NCBI GenBank assembly: GCA_947456305.1
Contig: CANGPN010000011.1
Span: forward strand, 1-64,000
Reading direction: 5' to 3'
Length of the DNA stretch: 64,000 nucleotides
Origin: Comamonadaceae bacterium
GTDB taxonomy: Bacteria; Pseudomonadota; Gammaproteobacteria; Burkholderiales; Burkholderiaceae_C
Under the pieces are notes generated by a model. That model saw nothing but the letters and a program-made list of their open reading frames with translations, searched no databases and was not told the DNA's origin. The position numbers and the translations under genes were made by a program. Below, one piece after another: positions 27,338 through 36,808 of the stretch (its first letter is position 1; each line of letters starts with the position of its first letter).

Positions 27338-28101
27338 TGAAAAAAATAATCGGCTGCAGCCTCGTATTTGCTGCAGCTATGAACCTGGCCCAGGCGCGGA
27401 CCCTGGAAGAAGTCAAAGCCATGGGCTCGGTGCTGGTTTGTGTCAATCCTGATGCTTTGCCTTATTCGAGCAGCAAGCCCGGACCGGCAGGTTTTCAAGT
27501 GGAACTCGCGCGCGAAATTGCCAAAGGCCTGGGTGTATCGCTGAGCATGGAGTGGATATTGCCGCGCCGCCGTGCCAATGTGGTCAATTGCGATTTGCAG
27601 TTCGACGCGATCAGCGATTCCGAGAAACGCAGCAAGGGAAAAAACCGCCAATCCCAGCCTTACAACAAATCCGGCGTCATACTGGGACTGGCTGGCAACT
27701 CTGCCGTGGTCAGCAAAGAAGCAGAATTGTTCCAAGGTCAGCGTATCGGCGTGATGATCAATTCAACAGCCGCTGAATACCTGGGCAAAGCGGGCGCCAA
27801 ACTGGTGCCTTATGCGTTTCAATCCGACATGATTGAAGACTTGGCCAAAGGCGAGTTATACGGCGGCGCTGTATCGACCGCATCTCTGAGTTACTTTGTG
27901 ATGCAAAACCCGCAGTCCGGTATTCAGATGGTGGATGTGTTCAATGACGAAAGCGGCCTGACCTGGAACGTGGCGGTCAACATCCGCAACACCGATGCAG
28001 CAATGGTCGAAGCGGTGGACAAAGTGCTGGATCAGTTGCTGTCCAACGGTACTTTGGCTGACATTTACTCGCATTACGGCATCAAGCTGAGAAAACCCTG
28101 A
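27334..28101 (+). CDS. Quinoprotein dehydrogenase-associated periplasmic binding protein (XoxJ-like)
   Basis: A 255-residue periplasmic solute-binding-fold protein (family 3 type) with a signal peptide ending near ...AAAMNLAQA (residue 21). LVCVNPDALPYSSSKPGPAGFQVELAREIAKGLG is the typical beginning of the quinoprotein-dehydrogenase-associated group; two cysteines occur at LVCVN and NVVNCDLQFDAIS. No ABC permease or ATPase is beside it, in line with XoxJ, which is thought to help assemble or activate the dehydrogenase rather than import a solute. Its ATG overlaps the cytochrome stop (ATGATGA; a second ATG follows directly). Confidence 0.88.
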   Translation: MMKKIIGCSLVFAAAMNLAQARTLEEVKAMGSVLVCVNPDALPYSSSKPGPAGFQVELAREIAKGLGVSLSMEWILPRRRANVVNCDLQFDAISDSEKRSKGKNRQSQPYNKSGVILGLAGNSAVVSKEAELFQGQRIGVMINSTAAEYLGKAGAKLVPYAFQSDMIEDLAKGELYGGAVSTASLSYFVMQNPQSGIQMVDVFNDESGLTWNVAVNIRNTDAAMVEAVDKVLDQLLSNGTLADIYSHYGIKLRKP

Positions 28102-28144
28102 GTTTCAAAGCGTTATTCATGCCTGCTTCAACTGTGGGATATTG

Positions 28145-28178
28145 AGGACAAGTTGCTTTCAGCACCTTGTCCTTTTTT
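28145..28178 (+). terminator. Rho-independent terminator of the quinoprotein operon
   Basis: AGGACAAG (28145-28152) pairs with CTTGTCCT (28166-28173) around a 13-base loop, followed by six T. It lies 44 bases after the XoxJ-like stop and just ahead of the next gene. Confidence 0.85.
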
Positions 28179-28195
28179 CTGAGTGAAGGCTGTTT

Positions 28196-28621
28196 GTGAA
28201 TCCTGAAGACCTGTCAAAGCTGATTGCCGAATTGTTCTTGACCATTAAACTGCTTTCGGGCTACCCCGTGCCCGAGGAGATCCCTCAGGTGCAATTTGTG
28301 TCCTTAAAGGAATTGCAGGAAGTAGCTTGCAAAGGGCATAGCTGCAAAGTCAAAGCGCTGTATCACCCGGTCAAAGGTGTGATGGTCAATGAAACCTTGG
28401 ACGTGTTCAACGATGTGTACGCGCGCTCGGTACTGATGCATGAACTGGTTCACCATTTGCAGCAAGTGAATCACAAATTTGAGGATGAAGCCCGCGCCTG
28501 TCAGCGCTGGCAGGCCAGGGAAATCGAAGCCTACGAAGTCCAGCACAAGTATTTGAAAAGCCGCAATATGACCCAAAGTTTTATAGCGCTGGATTCACTG
28601 CCCATCACTTGCATTGAGTGA
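28196..28621 (+). CDS. Small HExxH protein (putative zinc metallopeptidase-like), function unknown
   Basis: A 141-residue protein starting at GTG 28196 with a GAAGG site 6 bases upstream. HELVHH at residues 82-87 fits the zincin HExxH motif, preceded by an amphipathic helix (ARSVLMHELVHHLQQ); a downstream Glu in FEDEARACQRWQAREIEAYEVQ could be the third ligand. No signal peptide is evident, though residues 9-20 are moderately hydrophobic. It begins right after the terminator of the quinoprotein operon, so it is expressed by read-through or a promoter embedded there. Family not recognised. Confidence 0.7.
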   Translation: MNPEDLSKLIAELFLTIKLLSGYPVPEEIPQVQFVSLKELQEVACKGHSCKVKALYHPVKGVMVNETLDVFNDVYARSVLMHELVHHLQQVNHKFEDEARACQRWQAREIEAYEVQHKYLKSRNMTQSFIALDSLPITCIE

Positions 28622-28680
28622 ACCTGCCCGGGCTTTGTGTCGCTGTGTGGCCAAGCGAATGATGCGAGCTAAACAGTTTT

Positions 28681-30030
28681 TCAGCTTTCCCCGACATGTG
28701 TGACGGGTTTGTCTAAGGTACCGGCTACCACCCGCGCATTGCGGCTGAAACTCAAGTACGCCGAACCCCAGTCCATCAACACCACCAAGCGGTTGCGAAA
28801 GCCGATCAAAAAATAAATGTGCGCCAGCAGCCAGAACCACCAGGCCCAGCGGCCTGAGAAGCGCAGCGGCCCGAACGGCGTGCTCAGGTCAACGACTGCC
28901 GAGTTATGCCCGATGGTGGCCAGGTTGCCGTAGTCTGCGTAGCGGAATGCTTGCGTGGGTTCACCGGCGATGCGGTGCAAGATGTTGCGCGCCGCCCATC
29001 TGCCCATTTGCTTGGCACCGGGTGACACACCCGGCACAGGCGCGGGCGGTTTGCCGGGACGGTGGCTCATGGCGGCGGCCAAATCGCCGATGACGCTGAC
29101 ATGGGCATAACCGGGCAGCGTCAAATCTGCATTCACCACCACACGACCGGCGCGGTCAGTCTGGCAGCCTGTGTGTTGCGCCAAGACGCGGCCCAAGCCC
29201 GAGGCCGCCACGCCTGCCGCCCACACCACGCATTGGCTGGCGATGCGGTAATCCACCGTGCCGACCACACCCGCAGGTGCCGGGCCTCGCACTTGCAAAC
29301 CGGTGGCATCGATGCCGGTGACGATGGCGTTCAATCGCACTTCCACTCCCAGCTTTTGCAATTGCTGCAAAGCTTTTTGGCTCAGCGTTTCAGGCATGGC
29401 TTGCAACACACGCGGCCCGCCTTCAATCAACAAAATGCGCGCATCATGCGGGTTGATGCGACGGAATTCGCCCACCAGGGTTTGGCGCGCAATTTCAGCA
29501 AACGCACCAGCCATTTCCACGCCAGTCGGTCCTGCGCCGATGACGCACAAGGTCAACCAGTTTTGGCGTTTTTCCGGGTCAGGTTCTTTCTCCGCCGACT
29601 CAAACGCAAACAGCACTTTGCGGCGTATTTCAAACGCGTCTTCCAATGTTTTCAAACCCGGCGCAAACGCCGACCATTCGTCATGTCCGAAGTAACTGTG
29701 GGTAGCACCGGCGGCCACGATGAGGTGGTCAAACACCAAAGCGGTGCCGTCCGACAAATGCACTTTTTTGTCTTGGGGATTGATATCAACCACTTCTGCC
29801 AGCAAGGTGGTCAGGTTGGCTTGGTGTCGAAACAAGCTGCGCGTGGGCGCGGCAATCGCGGGTGCGGCCAACCCGGCAGTCGCCACTTGGTAGAGCAAAG
29901 GTTGGAACAAATGGTGGTTGGTTTTGTCTATCAGCGTGATGTCGACCGGCGCTTTGGCCAGCGACTTGGCTGCCTCTAAGCCGCCGAAACCGCCGCCGAT
30001 GATGACCACATGAGGCCTGGGTTGAGTCAT
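28681..30030 (-). CDS. ndh: Type II NADH:quinone oxidoreductase (NDH-2)
   Basis: A 449-residue flavoprotein that passes electrons from NADH to quinone without proton pumping. FAD-binding VVIIGGGFGGLEAAKSLA at the N-terminus, NADH-binding LCVIGAGPTGVEMAGAFAEIA mid-protein and the second FAD contact VSVIGDLAAAM are present. The NDH-2 motif FQPLLYQVATAGL is clear. The C-terminal segment WAWWFWLLAHIYFLIGFRNRLVVLMDW is amphipathic and anchors the enzyme to the inner membrane. It is a single-gene unit on the minus strand. Confidence 0.93.
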   Translation of the reverse strand: MTQPRPHVVIIGGGFGGLEAAKSLAKAPVDITLIDKTNHHLFQPLLYQVATAGLAAPAIAAPTRSLFRHQANLTTLLAEVVDINPQDKKVHLSDGTALVFDHLIVAAGATHSYFGHDEWSAFAPGLKTLEDAFEIRRKVLFAFESAEKEPDPEKRQNWLTLCVIGAGPTGVEMAGAFAEIARQTLVGEFRRINPHDARILLIEGGPRVLQAMPETLSQKALQQLQKLGVEVRLNAIVTGIDATGLQVRGPAPAGVVGTVDYRIASQCVVWAAGVAASGLGRVLAQHTGCQTDRAGRVVVNADLTLPGYAHVSVIGDLAAAMSHRPGKPPAPVPGVSPGAKQMGRWAARNILHRIAGEPTQAFRYADYGNLATIGHNSAVVDLSTPFGPLRFSGRWAWWFWLLAHIYFLIGFRNRLVVLMDWGSAYLSFSRNARVVAGTLDKPVTHVGES

Positions 30031-30131
30031 GTCAGATCCAAGGAGTAGAGCTGCTACTAGGGAAAACCATTATTTATCATAAAGCAAGCGGTTCGTGAAC
30101 ATGCGGCTGCAGCATGCAAGCGCAGAAGTGA

Positions 30132-31592
30132 TCAGTCGGTATGCAGTCTGCGTTGGTGTCTGGCGATTTGCGCTTTGACTTGCGCCGGTGCCGTGCCGCC
30201 TAAGGTGTTGCGTGCATTCAGCGAACCTTGCAAGCTGAGCACCTCAAACACATCTTGCTCAATGGCCGGGTGAAACGCTTGCAACTGGGCCAACGTGAGA
30301 GCCGACAAATCCACACCCAAGCCTTGCGCGGTTTTCACCGCATGCGCCACAGTTTCATGCGCGTCGCGAAACGGCAAACCTTTTTTCACCAGGTAATCAG
30401 CCAAGTCAGTCGCAGTGGCGTAGCCCTTGCTCGCCGCTTCTTGCATGCGCGACTTGTTGACGGTAAGCCCGCCTTCTTTGGCGCCGGTGGCCGGGTTGAC
30501 TTGCCCGCCAATCATCTCGGCAAAGATGCGCAGCGTGTCTTTCAAGGTGTCCACCGTGTCGAATAGCGGCTCTTTGTCTTCCTGGTTGTCTTTGTTGTAG
30601 GCCAGCGGTTGCGCTTTCATCAAAGTGATCAAGCCCATCAAGTGACCAACGACACGCCCGGTTTTGCCGCGTGCGAGTTCGGGCACGTCCGGGTTTTTCT
30701 TCTGCGGCATGATGCTTGAACCGGTGGTGAAGCGGTCAGCGATTTGTATAAATCCGAAGTTTTGGCTCATCCAAATGATGAGCTCTTCGCTCAAGCGGCT
30801 GATGTGCAACATGCACAGCGTGGCGGCAGATGTGAACTCAATAGCGAAGTCGCGGTCGCTGACCGCGTCCAAACTGTTTTGACACACTTGCGCCGCACCA
30901 TGCGCGTCAACCATGCCCAGCGTGCGGGCCACGCGTTCGCGGTCCAGTGCATAGGTGGTGCCGGCCAGCGCCGCTGAGCCCAGCGGCAAGCGGTTGGTGC
31001 GCGCACGCACCTCTTGTAAACGTTCTTGGTCGCGAGCAAACATTTCCACGTACGCCAACAGGTGGTGGCCAAAACTCACCGGTTGCGCGACTTGCAAATG
31101 CGTGAAGCCCGGCATGATGGTGTCGGTGTGCTGCGCGGCCACTTCCACCAGCGCGAATTGCAAGCTGCGGAGCAATTCACTGATGGCGTCAATCTCATGG
31201 CGCAACCACAGGCGCACATCGGTGGCGACCTGGTCGTTGCGGCTGCGCCCGGTGTGCAGCCGCTTGCCAGCGTCGCCCACCAGTTGCGTCAGCCGCGCTT
31301 CAATGTTCAAGTGAACGTCTTCCAGTTCCAGCTTCCATTCGAAGCGACCGGCTTCAATGTCTTGCGTGATTTGCGCCATGCCGCGCTGAATGTCGGCCAG
31401 GTCTTGTGCGCTGATGATGGCCTGCGCCGCAAGCATGTCGGCGTGCGCCAAGCTGCCTTGTATGTCGGCCCGCCACAAACGCTGATCGAAAAACACGCTG
31501 GCGGTGTAGCGCTGTACCAATTCGCTCATGGGCTCGGAGAACAAGGCGGACCAAGCCTGGGATTTGCGGTCTAGCGAATTGGAGGAAGTCAT
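30132..31592 (-). CDS. argH: Argininosuccinate lyase
   Basis: Last step of arginine synthesis: argininosuccinate to arginine and fumarate. At 486 residues it matches the fumarase/aspartase superfamily; the signature loop [12 protein letters not shown] with the catalytic Ser is intact, as are [12 protein letters not shown] and [14 protein letters not shown]. The N-terminal [22 protein letters not shown] is slightly longer than in E. coli. Nearby argininosuccinate synthase is not in the window. Confidence 0.97.
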   Translation of the reverse strand: MTSSNSLDRKSQAWSALFSEPMSELVQRYTASVFFDQRLWRADIQGSLAHADMLAAQAIISAQDLADIQRGMAQITQDIEAGRFEWKLELEDVHLNIEARLTQLVGDAGKRLHTGRSRNDQVATDVRLWLRHEIDAISELLRSLQFALVEVAAQHTDTIMPGFTHLQVAQPVSFGHHLLAYVEMFARDQERLQEVRARTNRLPLGSAALAGTTYALDRERVARTLGMVDAHGAAQVCQNSLDAVSDRDFAIEFTSAATLCMLHISRLSEELIIWMSQNFGFIQIADRFTTGSSIMPQKKNPDVPELARGKTGRVVGHLMGLITLMKAQPLAYNKDNQEDKEPLFDTVDTLKDTLRIFAEMIGGQVNPATGAKEGGLTVNKSRMQEAASKGYATATDLADYLVKKGLPFRDAHETVAHAVKTAQGLGVDLSALTLAQLQAFHPAIEQDVFEVLSLQGSLNARNTLGGTAPAQVKAQIARHQRRLHTD

Positions 31593-31649
31593 CCGGGCAT
31601 TTTAGGTGGCGGGGAGGGGGGCTGGGCTAGGTCAGGGCATGCAATATAA

Positions 31650-31677
31650 AGACCCCGCTGGTCAAAGGCGGGGCCTT
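31650..31677 (-). terminator. Terminator after the lipoprotein gene
   Basis: Read on the minus strand, GGCCCCGC pairs with GCGGGGTC (one G-U) around a short loop and is followed by TTTAT. It lies 37 bases beyond the lipoprotein stop and before argH, so argH needs its own promoter between 31593 and 31650. Confidence 0.7.
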
Positions 31678-31713
31678 GCTTAGTAAACCGCTAAAAACCT
31701 ATTTGTTGCACCA

Positions 31714-32271
31714 TCAACGAATGAGGCAAGTGGGCGTATCGGGAAATGTTGTGGGATAGCCGTCTTTGTCAAGGACTGATGATGATGTGTTGTTGCTAAA
31801 GCACAAGTTTTTCCCGTCGACTATGTCTATTAAAGACTTCGACTCACTACCTGTCTGAGGTACAGAACTTAAGCTAAGGCCTGTGCCACCATCCGCACTG
31901 AATTGATAACCGGTATCGGTCGCTGATATTCGCGCCACATTGCTACGACCTGCCACACTGCCTTGGCTCCATTTTAAAGTTCCTGATACAGTTTTTACGC
32001 CTGCCTTAATACTACAGGCGCTATCAGAATAATAGGTTACCTTAGTTTCATAGCTATTTGATTCAATTTTTGTGGTCGCGCTAGTGACCGCATTGTTGTA
32101 ATAGTAACGTCCGCCCGCCCAAGAGTCTTTCTCTTGGGTACATGTTCCGCTTGCAACTTTCCATGTTCCGTAAAACTCGTCAAAGTTAGCTGCAGGAGTA
32201 TTCCCCCCTCCTCCTCCACACGCACTCAATGCCACAGCCAGCGCTAGAGTCAAATAGTTTGCTTTTCTCAT
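31714..32271 (-). CDS. Putative lipoprotein of unknown function
   Basis: A 185-residue protein with a lipobox: MRKANYLTLALAVALSAC followed by five glycines, so the cysteine would be lipidated. The mature domain (FYGTWKVASGTCTQEKDSW...) is rich in Ser, Thr and Gly, has four further cysteines (two close disulfide candidates) and looks beta-rich. I choose the second ATG at 32271, whose AAGGA site is 6 bases away; an ATG two codons upstream overlaps that site. No family recognised. Its location beside an AT-rich gap and a broken regulator hints at acquired DNA. Confidence 0.7.
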   Translation of the reverse strand: MRKANYLTLALAVALSACGGGGGNTPAANFDEFYGTWKVASGTCTQEKDSWAGGRYYYNNAVTSATTKIESNSYETKVTYYSDSACSIKAGVKTVSGTLKWSQGSVAGRSNVARISATDTGYQFSADGGTGLSLSSVPQTGSESKSLIDIVDGKNLCFSNNTSSSVLDKDGYPTTFPDTPTCLIR

Positions 32272-32277
32272 CGCCAT

Positions 32278-32477
32278 TCCTTTTCAGTGGTTAAAAAAAT
32301 TGAACATTCGTGGCTGGTACAAACCCGCCAGCACCCCGCAGAACTGATTTGCTGTCTAAATACGCGTGCTAAGTGCACCAGTTACTGTCATTAAGGTAAT
32401 AATATTTTATATTAAATAGCTATATTTAATTATTTATTTAGCACTTTAATATGATTTTTCTAACGCGCAGGATTGTT
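32278..32477. other. AT-rich intergenic stretch
   Basis: Positions 32395-32460 are almost pure A/T (repeats of TATTTA, TTAATT and similar) in contrast to the surroundings. I see no gene. It could supply promoter/UP elements for the minus-strand lipoprotein gene. It also marks the boundary of the small island between argH and ppc. Confidence 0.5.
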
Positions 32478-32724
32478 TTATTTAACCGTTAAGACGCGCT
32501 GCACCGCCTGGTGCATGTCTGTCAACGAATGAAATGTGGGCAGGGCAGCGTGTCGGCCCATCAGCCACAGTGCTGTGGCATACATGCCATGCCAACCGAC
32601 AGGTCGCCTTTTTCCATGCGCATGAGCGTGGGCACCGACATTGCCATGCGGCTGTCCCGGGTGCGCAGACTGTCCTTCTACTTTGGGCACGCCCGTAAGC
32701 CAAACCCTTGACCGCCAGTACCAA
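32478..32724 (-). pseudogene. HipB/XRE-type regulator remnant with two frameshifts
   Basis: On the minus strand an AGGAG site precedes TTG at 32724, opening MVLAVKGLAYGRAQ. The family-like text then continues in a second frame (MSVPTLMRMEKGDLSVG, the helix-turn-helix recognition helix region of HipB-like antitoxins) and in a third frame (GMYATALWLMGRHAAL to TDMHQAVQRVLTVK, ending at 32478). No single frame holds all three parts: the second frame has a TAG ahead of it and a TGA behind it. Frame changes lie near 32685 and 32595. No hipA toxin gene follows. Pseudogene by decay; a sequencing error would have to occur twice. Confidence 0.75.
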
Positions 32725-32798
32725 ATTTCTCCTACACCCCGGGTTCGGGAATCAACTTTTGGAAGGCATGGGTCATGTAGAAACTGGCATTGGGATTT

Positions 32799-32975
32799 AT
32801 GTTGTTCGCGACCTTGGTTTTGTTTGCCATTTTCAAAGCAGGTGACAACGTCGACATGGGTGGTGAAAAGCACGGCAGCGAGGTGTCACACGAGGCTGAA
32901 CCGGCCAAAGCCGCGCCTGCTGCACCGGCGGCTGAAGCATCCGCAGCACCTTCGCCTGCACCCGCAGCTAAATAA
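32799..32975 (+). CDS. Small membrane peptide with Ala/Pro-rich tail
   Basis: 58 residues from the ATG at 32799, or 61 from a TTG at 32790. One transmembrane helix (MLFATLVLFAIFKAG) is followed by a hydrophilic region and a tail made mostly of Ala, Pro and Glu. The composition and the helix argue for a real small protein rather than chance, but no good ribosome site is seen for either start: a GGAAGG site at 32761 precedes ATG codons that are out of frame or blocked by a TAG. It may therefore be a decayed gene. It ends 10 bases before the convergent ppc stop. Confidence 0.4.
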   Translation: MLFATLVLFAIFKAGDNVDMGGEKHGSEVSHEAEPAKAAPAAPAAEASAAPSPAPAAK

Positions 32976-32984
32976 ACCGGTTGA

Positions 32985-35804
32985 TCAACCAGTATTCCTC
33001 AACCCCGCCGCAATCCCGTTGATAGACAAATGTATGCCGCGTTGCGCGCGTTCATCCGTAATACCCGCGCGGTGTCTGCGAATGAGCTCCACTTGCAAAT
33101 GGTGCAGCGGATCGATGTAGGGAAACCGGTGTTTGATAGACCGCGCAAGTGATGCGTTGTTTGCCAATCGTTGTTTGGCACCGGTGATGCGTTGCAGCGC
33201 ATCGGTGGTCAATTGCCATTCGGTTTCAATGGCTTTGAAAATCTTTTTACGCAGCCGTACATCTTTGACCAGCTCGGCATAACGCGTGGCCAGCGCCAAA
33301 TCACTTTTCGCCATCACCATGTCCATGTTCGACAGCAGCGTGCGGAAAAACGGCCAGTCTTTGTGCATGCGGCGCAGCAAGGCCAGCGCTTGTGTGGGCG
33401 ACGACGTGGGGTGTTGCTCTGTGAAAGCATGCACTGCCGAACCAAAGCCCAGCCAACCGGGCAGAGTCAAGCGGCATTGGCCCCAGCTGAATCCCCAGGG
33501 AATGGCGCGCAAATCTTCAATGCGTTGCGAGGGTTTGCGCGAGGCCGGGCGCGAACCGATATTGAGTCCGGCGATTTCACGCAACGGCGTGGCTTCAAAA
33601 AAATACTCACTGAAACCGGGTGTGTCGTACACCAAGGCGCGGTAAGCCTGCATGCTGCTGTGCGACAGCAACTCGGCGGCTTCGATGAAGGTGCGCGGCG
33701 CGCCTTTGCTGGCCGGCAGCAGCGTGGCTTCGAGCGTGGCGGCCACCAATGTTTCCAAATTGCGTCTGCCCAGCATCGGGTTGGCATATTTGGAGTTGAT
33801 GACTTCGCCTTGCTCGGTCAAGCGAATCTGCCCGCGCACCGTGCCCGGCGGTTGCGCCAATATGGCCTCGTAACTTGGACCCCCGCCGCGACCTACCGTG
33901 CCGCCGCGCCCGTGGAACAGACGCAGCGTGATGCCGTGCAATTCCTCTAACGTGTTGAACACATCAACCAAAGCGATTTCCGCTTGGTATAGCGACCAGT
34001 TGCTGGTGAAGATGCCGCCGTCTTTGTTGCTGTCCGAATAGCCGAGCATGATGTCTTGTTCGCCGCTGCTGCGTGCCACCAGCGCGGCAATGCCTGGCAG
34101 AGCGAAATAGTCGCGCATGATATGCGGCGCTTGGTGCAGGTCTTGAATCGTTTCAAACAACGGCACCACGATCAAATCGGCCTGTGCTTTGTCTTTTAAA
34201 ACACCTTTGAGCAGCCCGGTTTCTTTTTGCAGCAACAAAACTTCCAGCAAATCGCTGACGGTTTCGGTGTGGCTGATGATGGCGTGGCGTATGGCATCAG
34301 CGCCGTGGTGTTGGCGTATGTGTTGAGCGGTTTCAAAAATCGTCAATTCAGACACGCTGTGCGCGCTGTAGCCATGCCCTGGGATACGCAGCGGTCGCGG
34401 ATCGTTCAAGGCTTGTAGCAGCAAGTCCCGACGTGCTTCTTCATCGCGTTTCAAGTAATGGCTGTCAATGCCTGCCACCTTAAACAGTTCGGCCACCACC
34501 AGTTCATGCTGGTCCGAGCTTTGCCGCAAATCCACAGTTGCCAAATGGAAACCAAACACCTGCACCGCACGCATCAAGGGGCGCAGTCGTGGCAGCGCAA
34601 GTGCTTGAGCATGTTGTGCGCTCAAGGCATCGTTCAAAGTTTGCAAGTCTTTCAAAAACGCTTGTGCATCCGGGTAGGGCTGTTGCGGCGGCAAAGCATG
34701 ACGCGCGGCTTCTTTGCCGGTCAATTGCAGCAGGCTGGCGGCGAGTCGGGCGTACATAAATGTCAGGCTGCGACGGTAAGGTTCATCTTGGCGGTGTGCA
34801 TTCGTGTCAGGTGAAGAATCGGCCAAGGCTTGCAAAGCAGGTGGCACACCCACCAGCATGGCCGAGGTGGACAACTCGCTGCCCAGCCAATGCACTTCGG
34901 TCAGGTAGTGCCGCAACACCACTTCGCATTGGCGTTGCATGGCCAGGCTCAAGGTGTCGGCATTCACATTCGGGTTGCCGTCGCGGTCGCCGCCCATCCA
35001 CTGGCCCATGCGGAAAAACGAGGCGATGGGCTGGCCGCCGAGTTCGTGTTCCAAGTCTGCATAGAGCTTGGGTATTTCAGCCAGAAACGTCGATTCGTAA
35101 TAGCCCATGGCGTTTTCAATTTCATCGGCCACAGTGAGTTTGGTGAAACGCAGCAGCCGTGTTTGCCACAGTTGCAGCACGCGTGCACGCACCAGACTTT
35201 CTACTTGCGCCAGTTGTCGCGCGCTGGTGGCGTCTGTGCCGCGCGAGACGATGTCGTCCCGGCTTTGCAAACACGCGGCCACACCGCGTTCGGCATCCAA
35301 AATACTTTTGCGTTGCACCTCGGTCGGGTGCGCGGTCAACACCGGAGATATATGCGCTTGTGCCAATGCTTGGCGAATGGCTTTGGCTGTGACACCGGCG
35401 GCTTTGAGTTTGCCAAGCGATGAAGTCAAACTGCCGTTGCGCACATCGCCTGCGCGTTCGTGGGCTTGCTGGCGACGTATGTGGTGCTGGTCTTCGGCCA
35501 GATTGGCCAGGTGACTGAAATAAGTGAAGGCGCGGATCACGCTCACGGCTTGTTCGCTGCTGAGCGAGGCCAGTCTTTTTTTCAACGCCGTGCCTGCTTG
35601 CGCATCCGCGTCCCGCCTAAAAGCCACCGACAACCTGCGAATTTGCTCTATCAGCGCAAACGCCTCGTCACCTTCTTGCTCGCGAATCACATCTCCGAGG
35701 ATGCGACCCAGCCAACGTATATCGTCAACCAGCGGTCTTTCATGGCTGGCTAAAGCAGCCGATTGGCGTGCCGCTGTGGGTTTGCTTTGCTTAGAAATAT
35801 TCAT
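32985..35804 (-). CDS. ppc: Phosphoenolpyruvate carboxylase
   Basis: Anaplerotic enzyme making oxaloacetate from PEP and bicarbonate. 939 residues from the ATG at 35804 ([11 protein letters not shown]); a frame upstream is open but would run into hemC and has no family resemblance. Catalytic signatures: [15 protein letters not shown] (His), [31 protein letters not shown] and the C-terminal [13 protein letters not shown]. Divergent from hemC with about 90 bases between starts, an arrangement usual in Burkholderiales. Confidence 0.97.
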   Translation of the reverse strand: MNISKQSKPTAARQSAALASHERPLVDDIRWLGRILGDVIREQEGDEAFALIEQIRRLSVAFRRDADAQAGTALKKRLASLSSEQAVSVIRAFTYFSHLANLAEDQHHIRRQQAHERAGDVRNGSLTSSLGKLKAAGVTAKAIRQALAQAHISPVLTAHPTEVQRKSILDAERGVAACLQSRDDIVSRGTDATSARQLAQVESLVRARVLQLWQTRLLRFTKLTVADEIENAMGYYESTFLAEIPKLYADLEHELGGQPIASFFRMGQWMGGDRDGNPNVNADTLSLAMQRQCEVVLRHYLTEVHWLGSELSTSAMLVGVPPALQALADSSPDTNAHRQDEPYRRSLTFMYARLAASLLQLTGKEAARHALPPQQPYPDAQAFLKDLQTLNDALSAQHAQALALPRLRPLMRAVQVFGFHLATVDLRQSSDQHELVVAELFKVAGIDSHYLKRDEEARRDLLLQALNDPRPLRIPGHGYSAHSVSELTIFETAQHIRQHHGADAIRHAIISHTETVSDLLEVLLLQKETGLLKGVLKDKAQADLIVVPLFETIQDLHQAPHIMRDYFALPGIAALVARSSGEQDIMLGYSDSNKDGGIFTSNWSLYQAEIALVDVFNTLEELHGITLRLFHGRGGTVGRGGGPSYEAILAQPPGTVRGQIRLTEQGEVINSKYANPMLGRRNLETLVAATLEATLLPASKGAPRTFIEAAELLSHSSMQAYRALVYDTPGFSEYFFEATPLREIAGLNIGSRPASRKPSQRIEDLRAIPWGFSWGQCRLTLPGWLGFGSAVHAFTEQHPTSSPTQALALLRRMHKDWPFFRTLLSNMDMVMAKSDLALATRYAELVKDVRLRKKIFKAIETEWQLTTDALQRITGAKQRLANNASLARSIKHRFPYIDPLHHLQVELIRRHRAGITDERAQRGIHLSINGIAAGLRNTG

Positions 35805-35896
35805 GTATGAACTGTGTGACACAGAGGGAAAACCACGACGAAAGCCCATGCTAGCATCCACCCGCCCTATTGATTGACGGCCCTTGGTCCACTGTT

Positions 35897-36808
35897 TTGA
35901 GCAAACCACACCTCACCATCGCCACCCGTGAAAGCCGTCTCGCCCTCTGGCAGGCGCACCATATGCAAGCCTTGTTGCAAGAACAAGGGTGTCAGGTGGA
36001 TATTCTGGGCATGACCACGCAAGGCGATCAAATCCTGGACCGTTCACTCAGCAAAGTCGGCGGCAAGGGATTGTTTGTCAAAGAACTCGAAGTCGCTCTG
36101 GAAGAGGGCAGCGCCGACTTGGCGGTGCATTCGCTCAAAGATGTGCCTATGGATATGCCGCCCGGTTTTGAACTGGCCTGTGTGATGGAGCGAGAAGATC
36201 CGCGCGATGCCTGGGTGTCCTCTCGCTACGCAAAGCTTCAAGACCTGCCGCTGGGCGCCGTGGTTGGCACTTCCAGTCTGCGTCGCACTGTGTTGTTGCG
36301 CGCTTTGCGACCTGATCTGCTGATTGAGCCTTTGCGCGGCAACCTGGACACGCGTTTGCGCAAATTGGATGAAGGTCAATACGACGGTATTGTGCTGGCC
36401 GCAGCGGGTTTGAAGCGTCTCGGACTGTCTGAGCGTATCCGCCACATTTTTGATGTCACCGAGATGTTGCCCGCCGCCGGTCAAGGTGCATTGGGAATTG
36501 AAATCCGCACCGCCCGCGACGATGTCCGTGCCATTCTTGCGCCCTTGGCTCACCACACCACCTGGTTGGCCGTGGCTGCCGAGCGCGCTGTCAGTCGCGC
36601 CATGGGTGGCAGTTGTTCCATGCCATTGGCGGCACATGCGGTGTTGCGCGGCGAGGTGCTGGATTTGCATGCCGCCTGGGGCAATCCTGATAACACCGAA
36701 GCCCCGTTGGTGAGAGCCCACAGCCAGGGTGAGGTCGCCACGCTGGAAGACGCTGAGGCGCTGGGCTTATCGGCAGCCCGTCAATTGCGGGCCCAGGGGG
36801 CGGGTTAA
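35897..36808 (+). CDS. hemC: Porphobilinogen deaminase (hydroxymethylbilane synthase)
   Basis: Assembles four porphobilinogens into hydroxymethylbilane in haem synthesis. About 303 residues from the TTG at 35897 (reading [19 protein letters not shown], the usual N-terminus); the frame can extend to a TTG at 35870, but no ATG is available. Hallmarks: [35 protein letters not shown], and the dipyrromethane cofactor Cys in [14 protein letters not shown] ([13 protein letters not shown]). First gene of the hem cluster; hemD starts directly at its stop. Confidence 0.95.
   Translation: MSKPHLTIATRESRLALWQAHHMQALLQEQGCQVDILGMTTQGDQILDRSLSKVGGKGLFVKELEVALEEGSADLAVHSLKDVPMDMPPGFELACVMEREDPRDAWVSSRYAKLQDLPLGAVVGTSSLRRTVLLRALRPDLLIEPLRGNLDTRLRKLDEGQYDGIVLAAAGLKRLGLSERIRHIFDVTEMLPAAGQGALGIEIRTARDDVRAILAPLAHHTTWLAVAAERAVSRAMGGSCSMPLAAHAVLRGEVLDLHAAWGNPDNTEAPLVRAHSQGEVATLEDAEALGLSAARQLRAQGAG

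Noticed and set aside
32478-32873. 131-codon minus-strand frame as an intact gene
   Set aside because: Only its last part resembles a family; the recognition-helix region is in another frame, so it is better read as a frameshifted remnant.
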